Shown piece after piece: positions 53,027 through 61,992 of a stretch of DNA of 64,000 nt (positions are counted from its first letter, which is position 1; every line of letters begins with the position of its first letter). This stretch comes from a bacterium. Its GTDB lineage: Bacteria > UBP6 > UBA1177. The DNA lies in NCBI GenBank assembly GCA_017538365.1, contig JAFYIZ010000047.1:142800-206799 (forward strand). The letters run 5' to 3'. The notes below the pieces were generated by a model. It had not been told where the DNA came from, searched no databases, and saw only the letters and a list, made by a program, of their open reading frames with translations. A program made the translations under genes and the position numbers.

Positions 53027-53846
53027 TATTTTTTTCTTTCAAATTCTCTTCCGACGGAAGAACTAGAATCAAAACGCCGATTGTGAAGGTTATGAGCGCT
53101 ACGAGCTGCGAAGTCGAAAGCAGGTTGTTAAAGAAAAGTCCGCGGTCGTCAGCACGGAAAAATTCGATTATGAAGCGGAAAGTGCCGTACATCGTGAGCC
53201 AGAGACCCAGAAGTTCGCCGTCCTTTTTTTTGTGTTTGCGGAAGTAGAACCAGAGGACGAGGAAAATCGAAGATGTCACGAAAGTCGAAACCAGCTGTGT
53301 TGGCAGAACGGGGAGCGGAAGATCTTTCAGATTGAGCAGAATGTCGCGGGCGAACTGGTTTTTCGCGCTGAGGCCGTATCTTAAAAAAGTCTGAGCGAAA
53401 GGGGAAGCCGAGATTTCGCCGAAGCAGCAGCCGTTGAGGTAGCACGCAAATCTGCCGAGCCCGAGCCCGAAAGCAAGCCCAAGAATGTAGCAGTCGAGGT
53501 ACTTCATGAGCGGTGCTTTGTGTTTCGTGAACCACCAGACAGCTGTCGGAAGACCGAAAATGACTGTTCCGTAAAACGCGAGACCGCCTTTCCAGACTGC
53601 GAAAATCGCAAGCGGTTTCTGAATGTAAATATCGAGGAATCCGTCAAAAACAATGTGCATCACCCTTGCACCGAAATAACCCATTGTCGTAGTGATTACA
53701 GCACCTTGCAAAGCCATTTTTATATCGAGTTTGTTGCGTCTGATTTCCCACCAGGTGAGAAAATTTCCGACGATGACGCAGATGAAAACTACAAAATAGA
53801 ATGAGGAAACCGAAAAATCACCGATCGAAAAAAGGGTGGGGCGCAT
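52998..53846 (-). CDS. lgt: Prolipoprotein diacylglyceryl transferase
   Basis: 282 residues. It adds diacylglycerol from phosphatidylglycerol to the lipobox Cys, the first lipoprotein processing step. About seven transmembrane helices. The signature GRFACYLNGCC (usual GRxxCFLNGCC) and the later PTQLVST and YGTFRFIIEFFR segment with the Arg are present; the family His-Gly motif is less clear. The ATG shares one base with the lspA stop (TAATG), so step one and step two of the pathway are coupled. The start has GAGG just upstream. Confidence 0.94.
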   Translation of the reverse strand: MRPTLFSIGDFSVSSFYFVVFICVIVGNFLTWWEIRRNKLDIKMALQGAVITTTMGYFGARVMHIVFDGFLDIYIQKPLAIFAVWKGGLAFYGTVIFGLPTAVWWFTKHKAPLMKYLDCYILGLAFGLGLGRFACYLNGCCFGEISASPFAQTFLRYGLSAKNQFARDILLNLKDLPLPVLPTQLVSTFVTSSIFLVLWFYFRKHKKKDGELLGLWLTMYGTFRFIIEFFRADDRGLFFNNLLSTSQLVALITFTIGVLILVLPSEENLKEKNNDRTVQNNL

Positions 53847-54370
53847 TATTTTGCCTCTTTTTTATTTTTTTCACGCTTCGGCTGAAGGAAAAGAAGTTCA
53901 AAAGCAAGAAGGAAAATCGCAACGACGATTGCGACATCGGCAATGTTGAATGTCGGCCAGTGGTAGATTTCCCCTGCGTGCCAGTCGATGAAGTCGATGA
54001 CGGCGAAACCTCTGAAAAAGCGGTCGTAAAGGTTTCCGAACGCTCCGGCAAGGATGAGACCGTAAATTATTTTCATAAATTTAGTTTCTGCGAAAGCAAG
54101 AAGAAGATAAAGCACCAAAATGGTGATGAGTGATGAAAAACCTAAGAAAATCAGCTGCCTTACTGAATCAGGAAAGTTGGCGCCGAGTCCCCACAGAGCA
54201 CCTTTGTTTTCAACGTAAATGAAGTTCCACCAGCTCTCGAAAACGACGATTCCCTCTTTTCCCTTGAGGGTTAAAGCCCAGTTTTTGGTGAAAAGATCGA
54301 CGAGAAAGACCGGAAGAGTCACTGTCAGCAGATATATTGCGTTTTTCCAGTTGATTTTTGCGATTTTCAT
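53846..54370 (-). CDS. lspA: Lipoprotein signal peptidase (signal peptidase II)
   Basis: 174 residues. Aspartic protease that cuts lipoprotein signal peptides after lipidation. Four transmembrane helices. The catalytic Asp pair is in GNLYDRFFRG and FNIADVAI. IDFIDWHAG and ENKGALWGL are the family's outer-loop segments. It fits the local richness in lipoproteins, which all need LspA. First gene of the lspA-lgt-yigZ unit, with its promoter in the gap shared with the divergent Cys-rich lipoprotein gene. Confidence 0.95.
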   Translation of the reverse strand: MKIAKINWKNAIYLLTVTLPVFLVDLFTKNWALTLKGKEGIVVFESWWNFIYVENKGALWGLGANFPDSVRQLIFLGFSSLITILVLYLLLAFAETKFMKIIYGLILAGAFGNLYDRFFRGFAVIDFIDWHAGEIYHWPTFNIADVAIVVAIFLLAFELLFLQPKREKNKKEAK

Positions 54371-54411
54371 AAAGTCCTCATTTCAAAATGCCTCACGGCT
54401 AAAACCGAAGT

Positions 54412-54439
54412 AATATAATCGGATTTGAAGGTTATGCAA
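54412..54439 (-). promoter_or_regulatory. Promoter of lspA-lgt-yigZ
   Basis: Minus strand TTGCAT (54439-54434), 16-nt spacer, TATATT (54417-54412). Confidence 0.5.
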
Positions 54440-54452
54440 AAAAACTATTTTT

Positions 54453-54480
54453 TTGAAAAAAATTGCCGGATGAGTAAAAT
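54453..54480 (+). promoter_or_regulatory. Promoter of the Cys-rich lipoprotein gene
   Basis: TTGAAA (54453-54458), 16-nt spacer, TAAAAT (54475-54480); GTGGAGGTG precedes the ATG at 54507. Confidence 0.5.
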
Positions 54481-54506
54481 TCAGCGCTTTTTGTGGAGGT
54501 GTTGAT

Positions 54507-56216
54507 ATGAAAAAAAGCTGTTTTTTTGTTTTTCTGGCGTTTTTATTCGTTGTTTCGTGTTCTAACGGTGATGATCCGCTGATTCCATGTATAACTGTCG
54601 CAGACTGTCCGGACACTTCATATTCATGTTTTGACGGTTTTTGTGTTCATGCCGGTTCGTTAGTTGATCCAACTGATTCAGACAACGACAATTCTTCCGA
54701 TAACACAGTTCCTGATGATGATCAGAATGATGACGAAAATTCTTCAGACGGAAACAATAGTAATAACGATGGGGATTCGGAACGTCCAGATTCTGTAAAC
54801 GATAACGAAAATTCGGAGTCGTCTTCTGATAAAGACAATGATGAAACTTCCGATTCTGACGGTACTGAAGGCGATGACAGCTCAGAAACTTCAGATGTCG
54901 ACGATATTGAAGAAAATGACGGCGAAACGACAGACGGAAATAACGGCGAAAGCGGTGACAACGAATCTGATCCTTCATCGAATGACGAGGAAAATTCAGG
55001 TGATGAAGATGCTGATTCCGATTCCAATGATTCTGAAAATTCCGATGAGGATGTAGACATCGAAGAAAATCCGGTAGGGCAGGTTACAAACTGCGATACT
55101 GAAGCTGATTGCGCTTCAAATATCAACAACAAACGCTGCGACACCACTTTGAATAAATGTGTGATTTGTGTAAGTGACAGCGATTGTGATCCTGCTTTAG
55201 GACAGAAATGTGACCTTTCTACGCACGAATGTGTGTCAAATGCAACATGCGCTGCGGCGATAGAAAGGCTTCCTTACGCTGGAGTTTACGACTGGGAAGA
55301 CGGCACGACGCAGGGATTTTCCACGAATGCTTACTGGAATCTTGTAAACGATTCCATTCTTTCAAATGGAGCATATTCTTTCGGACAGTATTCCGGATAT
55401 ACTGACAATATGGATTATACTTCAGTTCTTCAGCCTGTTGATCTCTCCAAATGCTCCGGATGCGTGGTCAATGTTCTTTATTATGCAAAAGGAACGATCC
55501 CAAAGTCGGAAAACGGATATGATTTTATTCATCCGACATGCAACGGTGAGGGAAAAACGACAGCAAGAAATTCAACTGTTTCTATTCAGTCTCTGACACC
55601 ACAATCGCCATGGGAAATGGCGGAAGCTTATTATCAAAAGGTCAACAGCTATTCAACTGTCGCTTGGACGACATCGGAATGGCAACTTCCCGCATCTTGC
55701 AAAACGGATAAATTTGTTTTTGGTCTGAGATTCAGTAGTAACGGTAGCATAAGTTATGCAACCAATCACAGTTATCTCGGTCTTGTCGTTGACGATCTCA
55801 CGATTGCTTCAGCAGCTACCGGCTATGTACCAAACGGCGAATTTGAATCGGCAGCTAACGGCTATATCAAAGGCTGGGTTTGTGACCTTGACAATATAGA
55901 TAAAAATATTTTGGTTAAAGTCGAATACTACAAAAATAACGAATCCACTGCTTCTGCAACGCGCTGGGTTTATGCGAATATCGATATTCCCTCCAGCTCG
56001 GATTCTCCGCTTGCTACACAGTGCAACGGAACATACAACCATGGTTTCGGAGTGCCGTTTGACAGCGATCTTTACGAACTTTTGGGTGTAGGAACTCACA
56101 GTGCGGCTGTTTTTGCGGTTGATATTCCGTCAGCCGAGAATAATTGTGCCGGAACTTATAAAGAATTAGGTAAAAAAGAGTTCCAGATAACCAATTCAGA
56201 TCCTAAACAACAATAA
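54507..56216 (+). CDS. Lipoprotein with long Asp/Ser/Asn/Glu linker, Cys-rich module and C-terminal domain
   Basis: 569 residues. Lipobox VVSC (Cys about residue 18). A first Cys cluster (IPCITVADCPDTSYSCFDGFC, about 28-48) is followed by an extremely low-complexity linker of about 130 residues made of Asp, Ser, Asn, Glu and Gly (about 55-188). A second Cys-rich module (CDTEADC, KRCDTTLNKCVICVSDSDC, CDLSTHEC, about 195-245) has the spacing of small disulfide domains common in deltaproteobacterial surface proteins. The C-terminal 320 residues hold a beta-rich, MAM/jelly-roll-like portion (WEDGTTQGF at its start) and a final domain. No enzyme motif is recognised. Likely surface-exposed; function unknown. 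Confidence 0.8.
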   Translation: MKKSCFFVFLAFLFVVSCSNGDDPLIPCITVADCPDTSYSCFDGFCVHAGSLVDPTDSDNDNSSDNTVPDDDQNDDENSSDGNNSNNDGDSERPDSVNDNENSESSSDKDNDETSDSDGTEGDDSSETSDVDDIEENDGETTDGNNGESGDNESDPSSNDEENSGDEDADSDSNDSENSDEDVDIEENPVGQVTNCDTEADCASNINNKRCDTTLNKCVICVSDSDCDPALGQKCDLSTHECVSNATCAAAIERLPYAGVYDWEDGTTQGFSTNAYWNLVNDSILSNGAYSFGQYSGYTDNMDYTSVLQPVDLSKCSGCVVNVLYYAKGTIPKSENGYDFIHPTCNGEGKTTARNSTVSIQSLTPQSPWEMAEAYYQKVNSYSTVAWTTSEWQLPASCKTDKFVFGLRFSSNGSISYATNHSYLGLVVDDLTIASAATGYVPNGEFESAANGYIKGWVCDLDNIDKNILVKVEYYKNNESTASATRWVYANIDIPSSSDSPLATQCNGTYNHGFGVPFDSDLYELLGVGTHSAAVFAVDIPSAENNCAGTYKELGKKEFQITNSDPKQQ

Positions 56217-56232
56217 TTTTAAGGAGTTAAAA

Positions 56233-56583
56233 ATGTGTGACTGCATTTTCTGCAAAATCGTAAAAGGCGACATTCCCTCACCGAGACTTTATGAAGACGA
56301 GAATTTCATCGTTATCCGCGACATAAACCCGCTTTGCAAAGTTCACGATCTAATAATCACAAAAAAGCACATCAAATCGGTGAACGAGATCGAAAGAGAG
56401 GATGAAAAGATTTTCGCTTCGCTTTTCACGGTTGCAAAAAAGATTGCGGCTCTCGAAAACATGAGCGAAAGCGGCTACCGCGTAGTCGTAAATTCGGGCA
56501 AGGATTCAGGTCAGGCTGTTCCTCACTTCCACGCTCACGTTCTGGGCGGAGAAGATCTCAAAGGCAAACTTCAGGGAATGTAA
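56233..56583 (+). CDS. HIT-family (HinT-like) purine nucleotide phosphoramidase
   Basis: 116 residues; TTAAGGAG before the ATG. The histidine triad is HFHAHVLGG (His98, His100, His102). CIFCKIVKGDIPSPRLYEDE is the common HIT opening with two Cys, and the NSGKDSGQAVPHFHAH block is typical of HinT rather than of Fhit or GalT. It hydrolyses AMP-linked phosphoramidates and acyl adenylates. Size is normal. Nine bases separate it from the DUF2520 gene. Confidence 0.93.
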   Translation: MCDCIFCKIVKGDIPSPRLYEDENFIVIRDINPLCKVHDLIITKKHIKSVNEIEREDEKIFASLFTVAKKIAALENMSESGYRVVVNSGKDSGQAVPHFHAHVLGGEDLKGKLQGM

Positions 56584-56592
56584 TCCTCAAAA

Positions 56593-57297
56593 ATGAATAT
56601 TTTTCTAATCGGGCAGGGGAATGTAGGAACTGCTCTCTCTAATTTTCTTCAACTTTCTGAAATCACTTATGAAATCCTTGAAAAAGTGCCGGAAAATAAA
56701 GACGGAATCCTGTTTTTGGCGGTGTCAGATTCTGCTGTAAAACCGCTTCTTGAAGAAACTTTGAGGAAAGATCCCGGACTTTTCGCTGTTCATTTTTCGG
56801 CGGCGACCCATTTTGAAAGCGATAAAGTTTTTCTGCTTCATCCGTTTTCTTCGATAAATAAAAAAAGTGAATTAAATCAAATACTTTTTACGCTTTGGGG
56901 CGAGAAAAATCCTGCTTTTGAAAAAATGCTTAAAAAAACGGGGCTCAAATTTGTTTACTGCGGAAAAAATCCGGATCCGCTTTATCATGCATCGGCTGTA
57001 ATGAGCGGAAATTTCACGCAGTTTTTTGCTTTGAAAGCGTTAGAAATTCTCCAGTCATCGGGCTTTTCAAAAGAGGTCTCAGAGAAACTCATCCGCCAGC
57101 TTGTAAACTCGTCTATAGACAACGTTTTCCGTGACGGAATCAATGGAATCACAGGACCTGCAGCGCGCGGTGAAAAAGAAGTTTTGCTTAATGAAATCAA
57201 AGTATTATCTGAAAGAGGCAAAGAGTTTTCAGAACTTTTCAAAGCCGTGAACCAAGCCATTTCAGAGTCGTTTGCTGAAGCTGCAAAAAACAGATAA
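56593..57297 (+). CDS. Rossmann-like/DUF2520 oxidoreductase-like protein
   Basis: 234 residues. An N-terminal Rossmann motif (IFLIGQGNVGTALSNFL, residues 2-18) indicates NAD(P) or F420-type nucleotide binding. The middle LFLAVSDSAVKPLL and VHFSAATHF are characteristic of the Rossmann-like plus DUF2520 family, and LYHASAVMSGNFTQFFALKALEIL the helical C-terminal domain, related to 6-phosphogluconate/ketopantoate-type dehydrogenases. The conserved HASAVMSGN is kept. Function in the family is not known. It is in line with hinT but with no overlap. Confidence 0.82.
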   Translation: MNIFLIGQGNVGTALSNFLQLSEITYEILEKVPENKDGILFLAVSDSAVKPLLEETLRKDPGLFAVHFSAATHFESDKVFLLHPFSSINKKSELNQILFTLWGEKNPAFEKMLKKTGLKFVYCGKNPDPLYHASAVMSGNFTQFFALKALEILQSSGFSKEVSEKLIRQLVNSSIDNVFRDGINGITGPAARGEKEVLLNEIKVLSERGKEFSELFKAVNQAISESFAEAAKNR

Positions 57298-57300
57298 AAC

Positions 57301-57328
57301 TTGATTCTAAATGTTTTATCGCTATAAT
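57301..57328 (+). promoter_or_regulatory. Promoter of greA-recG-recN
   Basis: TTGATT (57301-57306), 16-nt spacer, perfect TATAAT (57323-57328); AGGAGG precedes the greA ATG at 57361. Confidence 0.6.
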
Positions 57329-57360
57329 ATTCCGCTTTTAGTTTTTTAGGAGGTTTTATT

Positions 57361-57831
57361 ATGTCTATTCCCATTACAAAAGGCGGTTACGAAAAAATAG
57401 TTGAAGAAGCAAGACACCTTAAAAAAGTCGAGCGTCCTGCAATAATTGCAAAAATAGCTGAAGCGAGAAGCCACGGTGATTTAAGTGAGAACGCGGAATA
57501 TCACGCTGCCCGCGAAAAACAGAGCTTCATTGAAGGAAGAATCGAATATTTGGACGGTGTAATTGCCGATGCTGAAGTTATTGATGTTGCAAAACTCAGC
57601 GGAGACAAAGTCCTTTTCGGTGCAACAGTCAAACTGCTTGATAACGATACCGATGAAGAAGTTGCCTACACGCTTGTAGGTGAAGTCGAAAGCGATCCTG
57701 AGCACGGAAGAATTTCTATTGCAAGCCCGAAGGGGCGTGCTCTGATCGGCAAAATGCTCGGTGACGACGTTGTCGTTCAGACTCCTGCAGGCGCGAGAGA
57801 ATACGAGATCCTCGAAGTCAAATATGTTTAA
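57361..57831 (+). CDS. greA: Transcription elongation factor GreA
   Basis: 156 residues; strong AGGAGG upstream. The N-terminal coiled coil (residues about 8-75) ends in the acidic tip (DLSENAEYHAAREKQ), which enters the RNA polymerase secondary channel and promotes cleavage of backtracked RNA. The C-terminal FKBP-like domain holds the SPKGRALIGKMLGDDVVVQTPAG signature. Length is normal. It overlaps recG by 8 bases. Confidence 0.97.
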   Translation: MSIPITKGGYEKIVEEARHLKKVERPAIIAKIAEARSHGDLSENAEYHAAREKQSFIEGRIEYLDGVIADAEVIDVAKLSGDKVLFGATVKLLDNDTDEEVAYTLVGEVESDPEHGRISIASPKGRALIGKMLGDDVVVQTPAGAREYEILEVKYV

Positions 57832-59947
57832 TCCTTCGGAAACTTCCGATATTTCCAAATTATTTTCTTTTTTGAATCAGCCGCTTGAATCGGCGGTCGA
57901 TCTTTCAAAAACACAGCTAAAAAAAATTTCAGCCGCTTTGGGAGGCAAAGTTTTCGATTTTTTAGTCGGAAATCTCCCCGAAAGTTACGAAACGCGCTTT
58001 CTCGTAACGAAATTTTCTGACTTCGAGCGCGGCAGCATCGCCACTTTCAAAGCGAAGGTCGTATCGGTAAAACGCGGCTTCGGCAAAATCCCGTCTTATC
58101 TCAAAGTCGATCTTGCGGGCTCGCTTGTGACGATCACTTTTTTCGGCAAACTCGGGATGATTTACTGCAATCTCTACAAAGAAGGGGATGAAGTTCTCGT
58201 TTCCGGCGAAGTGAGCACGAAATCCTATGCGATAAACCTTGTGAATCCTGAGATTTTCAAGTTCGACGAAGGGTGGAAAACGCTTCTCAGCGGCTATATT
58301 CCGGTTTACAAAAATATTGTCGGCGTTTCGCATCTTTTCATGCTTCGGACGGCGAAAATGCTCGTAAACACTTTGTCAGGACACCGCGGCGAGTGGCTGC
58401 CTGAAAGTCTGAAAAAAGAGTTTGATTTTCCCGATTTCGTCGAATCGCTGATGAACCTTCATTTTCCCCATTTGAGCGCCAATATCGACGAATTGAACGA
58501 CTTTAAAACGCGCTGGCACAAGCGCATCGCCTTCGATCAGCTTTTCTTTTTCCAGTTCGGCTCGCAGTTTTCGGCGATCGGGATGCGCACAGACAAAAAC
58601 CGCAGAATAAAAACTGAGTCTGAACTAAGTGTAAGTGTTGAAAAAAACATGGCTTTTGAGCTGACCAAGGCGCAAAAACGCGTTTTAGGCGAGATAAGAG
58701 GCGACCTTTCTTCAATCTATCCGATGAATAGATTGCTCCAGGGTGATGTCGGCAGTGGAAAAACGGCTGTCATGGTGCTAGCAAGCCTTGATGTGATTTC
58801 TAGCGGATACAAAAGCGTGATCATGGCTCCGACCGAAATCCTGGCGGCACAGCACTATAAAACGATTTCAAGCATGGTTCCCGAAAATATAAAGATCGAG
58901 CTTTTTTTAGGCGGTGTCACCGGCAAAAAGAAGAAAGCCGAGCGGCTTGAAAATGCGAAAAAGGCAGATTTTCTCATCGGCACGCACGCCCTTTTCGAGA
59001 ACATGGAATTCATGGAGGATATCGGCCTTATCATAATCGACGAGCAGCACCGTTTCGGCGTTTCGCAGCGGATGAAGTTACAATCGAAATCGATCCATCC
59101 CGATGTTCTGGTTGTCAGTGCGACTCCGATTCCGAGGACTCTGGCGCTCACCGTCTACGGCTCGACTGAAATAAGCGTAATCGACGAGATGCCTCCCGGA
59201 AGGATACCCGTAACAACAAGGCTCGTTAAGGCGGAAAACCGTTTTAAAGTATTTGATTTTGTTACTGAAATAATAAAAAATCAGAATAAAAAAGGATATT
59301 GGGTATGCCCCCTTGTCGAAGAGAGCGAAAGCGAAGAACTGAAATCAGAAATGAAGCACGTCGAAGGTGTTTACGAGGAGTTCTCGCAGGTTTTAGGCGA
59401 CAGAGCGGCGCTTCTGCACGGCAGGATGAAAGGAGAGGAAAAGCGCATCATCATCGACAGGCTCAAAAACGGAGAGATAAACCTTCTCGTGTCGACGATC
59501 GTTGTCGAAGTAGGCGTTGACGTTCCCGATGCAGTATTCATGGTTATTGAAAACGCAGAAAGATTCGGGCTTGCCCAGCTTCACCAGCTGCGGGGCAGGG
59601 TAGGCAGAGGAAAAGAAAAGTCATTCTGCGCTCTTATTGCAGGAAGCGAGATCAGCGACAAGGCTTTCAACCGCCTCGATTTCCTCTCAAAAACAGAAAA
59701 CGGCTTCAAGATCGCGGAATATGACCTCAAAACGCGCGGCCCCGGAGCTTTGACCGGCCTTGAGCAGAGCGGATTCAAAAATGACGCATACTTCTTATTG
59801 GCTGTCCGCCACGGCGAACTTGTTGAAAAGGCGCGAATATTTACAAAAAATATCCTTGCATCGGGAGATGAGGAATATATAAAATTCTGCAACAGAGTTT
59901 TCGAGCTCTTTTTTGCGGAACGCTTCAACCGCTTCCGCGCGAGTTAG
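57824..59947 (+). CDS. recG: ATP-dependent DNA helicase RecG
   Basis: 707 residues from the ATG at 57824, inside the greA end. RecG reverses stalled forks and processes Holliday junctions and R-loops. A wedge (OB-fold) domain occupies about residues 60-165. Helicase motifs: GDVGSGKTAVM (motif I), DEQHRFG (motif II, DEQH), SATPIPRTLALT (III), LHGRMKGEEKRI (IV), VVEVGVDVP (V), and LHQLRGRVGRG (VI), which are RecG wording. It ends with a short RecG C-terminal domain. Operon greA-recG-zinc ribbon-recN. Confidence 0.96.
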   Translation: MFNPSETSDISKLFSFLNQPLESAVDLSKTQLKKISAALGGKVFDFLVGNLPESYETRFLVTKFSDFERGSIATFKAKVVSVKRGFGKIPSYLKVDLAGSLVTITFFGKLGMIYCNLYKEGDEVLVSGEVSTKSYAINLVNPEIFKFDEGWKTLLSGYIPVYKNIVGVSHLFMLRTAKMLVNTLSGHRGEWLPESLKKEFDFPDFVESLMNLHFPHLSANIDELNDFKTRWHKRIAFDQLFFFQFGSQFSAIGMRTDKNRRIKTESELSVSVEKNMAFELTKAQKRVLGEIRGDLSSIYPMNRLLQGDVGSGKTAVMVLASLDVISSGYKSVIMAPTEILAAQHYKTISSMVPENIKIELFLGGVTGKKKKAERLENAKKADFLIGTHALFENMEFMEDIGLIIIDEQHRFGVSQRMKLQSKSIHPDVLVVSATPIPRTLALTVYGSTEISVIDEMPPGRIPVTTRLVKAENRFKVFDFVTEIIKNQNKKGYWVCPLVEESESEELKSEMKHVEGVYEEFSQVLGDRAALLHGRMKGEEKRIIIDRLKNGEINLLVSTIVVEVGVDVPDAVFMVIENAERFGLAQLHQLRGRVGRGKEKSFCALIAGSEISDKAFNRLDFLSKTENGFKIAEYDLKTRGPGALTGLEQSGFKNDAYFLLAVRHGELVEKARIFTKNILASGDEEYIKFCNRVFELFFAERFNRFRAS

Positions 59948-59956
59948 GAGGTAAAA

Positions 59957-60364
59957 ATGCTTGTTTGTCCGGTCTGCGGCTGTGATATGGCCGTTTTGGA
60001 ACTTCACGGAATAGAGATCGATTACTGTTTTTCGTGCGGCGGCATCTGGCTCGACGCCGGAGAACTCGAATACCTGATGGGCGACTCTGAAAAATCAACA
60101 AAAATTCTTGAATCTTTTCAGGATGTTACAAAATCGGTTAAAGAAAAGTCGAGACCATGCCCCATCTGCGGAAAAGCGATGAGAAAGGTGAGCGTTCCGA
60201 CTTCTGAAACCGAGATCATCATTGACAAATGCCCGAAAGAACACGGGATCTGGTTTGACAAAGACGAACTTTACAGAATAATCAACGAACTCGGCGAATC
60301 GAAAAACATGAAAGTCGCCGAATTTCTGAAGGATATGTTTCAAGGTGAATCGGAGAAAAAATGA
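59957..60364 (+). CDS. Protein with two zf-TFIIB-type zinc ribbons
   Basis: 135 residues. The first ribbon is CPVCGCDMAVL with a second Cys pair in YCFSCGGIWLDAGELEYL; the second is CPICGKAMRKV, with DKCPKEHGIWFDKDEL completing it, where one Cys of the usual CxxC pair is replaced by the CPKEHG wording. WLDAGEL/WFDKDEL after each ribbon is the hallmark of the zf-TFIIB family. GGAGGT precedes the ATG. The role is unknown, but its place between recG and recN, with which it shares ATGA at the 3' end, is worth noting. Confidence 0.85.
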   Translation: MLVCPVCGCDMAVLELHGIEIDYCFSCGGIWLDAGELEYLMGDSEKSTKILESFQDVTKSVKEKSRPCPICGKAMRKVSVPTSETEIIIDKCPKEHGIWFDKDELYRIINELGESKNMKVAEFLKDMFQGESEKK

Positions 60365-61992
60365 AAATAACGAACATATTTTTAAAGAATTTTCTCATAA
60401 TAAAAAAGTCGAATCTTGAATTGTCTTCGGGACTTACAACTGTTACAGGCGAGACTGGCAGCGGTAAGAGCCTTTTTGTTTCGGCGATGAAGGCTCTGCG
60501 CGGCGAAAGGCTTGCCAAAACTCTGCTCGGAAAGTGGGGAAAAAGCGGCGAGATATGTGCCGAGATAGCGTTGGAGGCAGGAGATGACGAGATCAGAAGT
60601 CTTCTTGCAGGCAATGACATCGAGCCTGAAAGCGACCATCTTCTTGTCCGGCGCGTTTTCGGGGACAAAAACAGCATTTATCTGAACGATACCCCTGTAA
60701 GTTCGGCGTTTTTAGCTTCACTTTTAGGTGAAATGATAGAGATCGGAAGCCAGTTCGAGAATAGAGAGCTTTTCAAAAAAGACTACCGCATGAAAGTTGT
60801 CGATCTCAAGGCTGAAGATGCTGCTCTTCTTGCTGATTACAAAGAAATTTTCCATAAAATTCAATCACTTAGAAAAACGATAGAAGAGCTTAAGGCAAAA
60901 GACGACATTTCAAAAAGAGATTATCTCGAATATCAGATTGGAGAGATCGAAAAGATCGAAACTTACGAAAATGAGGAGGCGGAGCTTCTTTCAAAAGTAA
61001 AATTCGCCGAAAACCGCGTGAAAATAGTGAAATACAGCAGTGAACTTTTAAATTCGCTCAATTCTTCGCTTGATTTTTTGAACAGCGCCGATTCATCTGC
61101 GGCTGATCTGGCGGAACTTGACGATATCGGCGATATTACGGCAAGAGTTTCCGCAGCCGCGATCGAACTCGACGACATTGCGAAAACATCGGCTACACTT
61201 TTTTCAAAATACGATGAACCTGTTGACAATATTGAAGAAATTCAGACAAGATTCGACAGACTTTCTTCACTTTTCATGAAGCACGGAGTCACGACTTCCT
61301 CAGATCTGCTGAAAAAACTCGATACGCTTAATGAAGAACTTTTTGAAATGAACAAGATTCCGCGAAAGACGGAAGAAGCCCAAAAAGAGCTTTCCGCAAT
61401 GCTCAAAAAAGGGGAGAAGTTAGCAGAAGATCTGCGTAAAAAGCGCCTCAAAGCGATAAAACCGCTTGAAGAAAACATTCTGAAATATCTACTCAAATTC
61501 GGGATGAAAGGAGTAAAGTTCTCGATTTTACTTAATAAACTTGAAGAACTCAACGAAACTGGTCTCGATGAAGTCGTTTTCGAGATAAATACGATCGGGA
61601 CTGAAAAAATGTTCGATATAACTTCGCTTTCTGGCGGCGAACTTTCGCGCCTGCTTCTTGCCGTAAAACTTATCGACGACGAAGAGGGAAAGGTCATCCT
61701 TTTTGATGAGATCGATAGCTCGATAGGCGGCGAAACAGCCCGCAATGCAGCCCTTGAAATGAAGAAAAATTCTCAAAAAAATCAAATAGTTGTAATTACT
61801 CACTTCCCGCAGACCGCATCTCTTGCAAACACTCACATCGTAGTCAGAAAAAGCGTGGAGAAAAGTGAAGTCGAAACCGAGATCTCGATCCTCGATAAAG
61901 ATGGAAGAATCAGAGAGCTTGCCAGGATGATGGGCAAGAGTGATTCAGCCGATTTCTTAGCTGCCGCTGAAAAAATGATTGCTGAAGGTTAG
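60361..61992 (+). CDS. recN: DNA repair protein RecN
   Basis: 543 residues. An SMC-like ATPase that bridges DNA ends in double-strand break repair. Walker A GETGSGKS (about residues 31-38) near the N-terminus, IGSQFENREL (Q-loop region; the usual RecN wording is HGQHE), a long coiled coil from about 150 to 400, then LSGGELSRLLLAVKL and Walker B VILFDEIDSSIGGETA with VITHFPQTASLA. It starts within the stop of the zinc ribbon gene (ATGA). RecN and RecG in one unit make this a repair operon. Confidence 0.93.
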   Translation: MKITNIFLKNFLIIKKSNLELSSGLTTVTGETGSGKSLFVSAMKALRGERLAKTLLGKWGKSGEICAEIALEAGDDEIRSLLAGNDIEPESDHLLVRRVFGDKNSIYLNDTPVSSAFLASLLGEMIEIGSQFENRELFKKDYRMKVVDLKAEDAALLADYKEIFHKIQSLRKTIEELKAKDDISKRDYLEYQIGEIEKIETYENEEAELLSKVKFAENRVKIVKYSSELLNSLNSSLDFLNSADSSAADLAELDDIGDITARVSAAAIELDDIAKTSATLFSKYDEPVDNIEEIQTRFDRLSSLFMKHGVTTSSDLLKKLDTLNEELFEMNKIPRKTEEAQKELSAMLKKGEKLAEDLRKKRLKAIKPLEENILKYLLKFGMKGVKFSILLNKLEELNETGLDEVVFEINTIGTEKMFDITSLSGGELSRLLLAVKLIDDEEGKVILFDEIDSSIGGETARNAALEMKKNSQKNQIVVITHFPQTASLANTHIVVRKSVEKSEVETEISILDKDGRIRELARMMGKSDSADFLAAAEKMIAEG

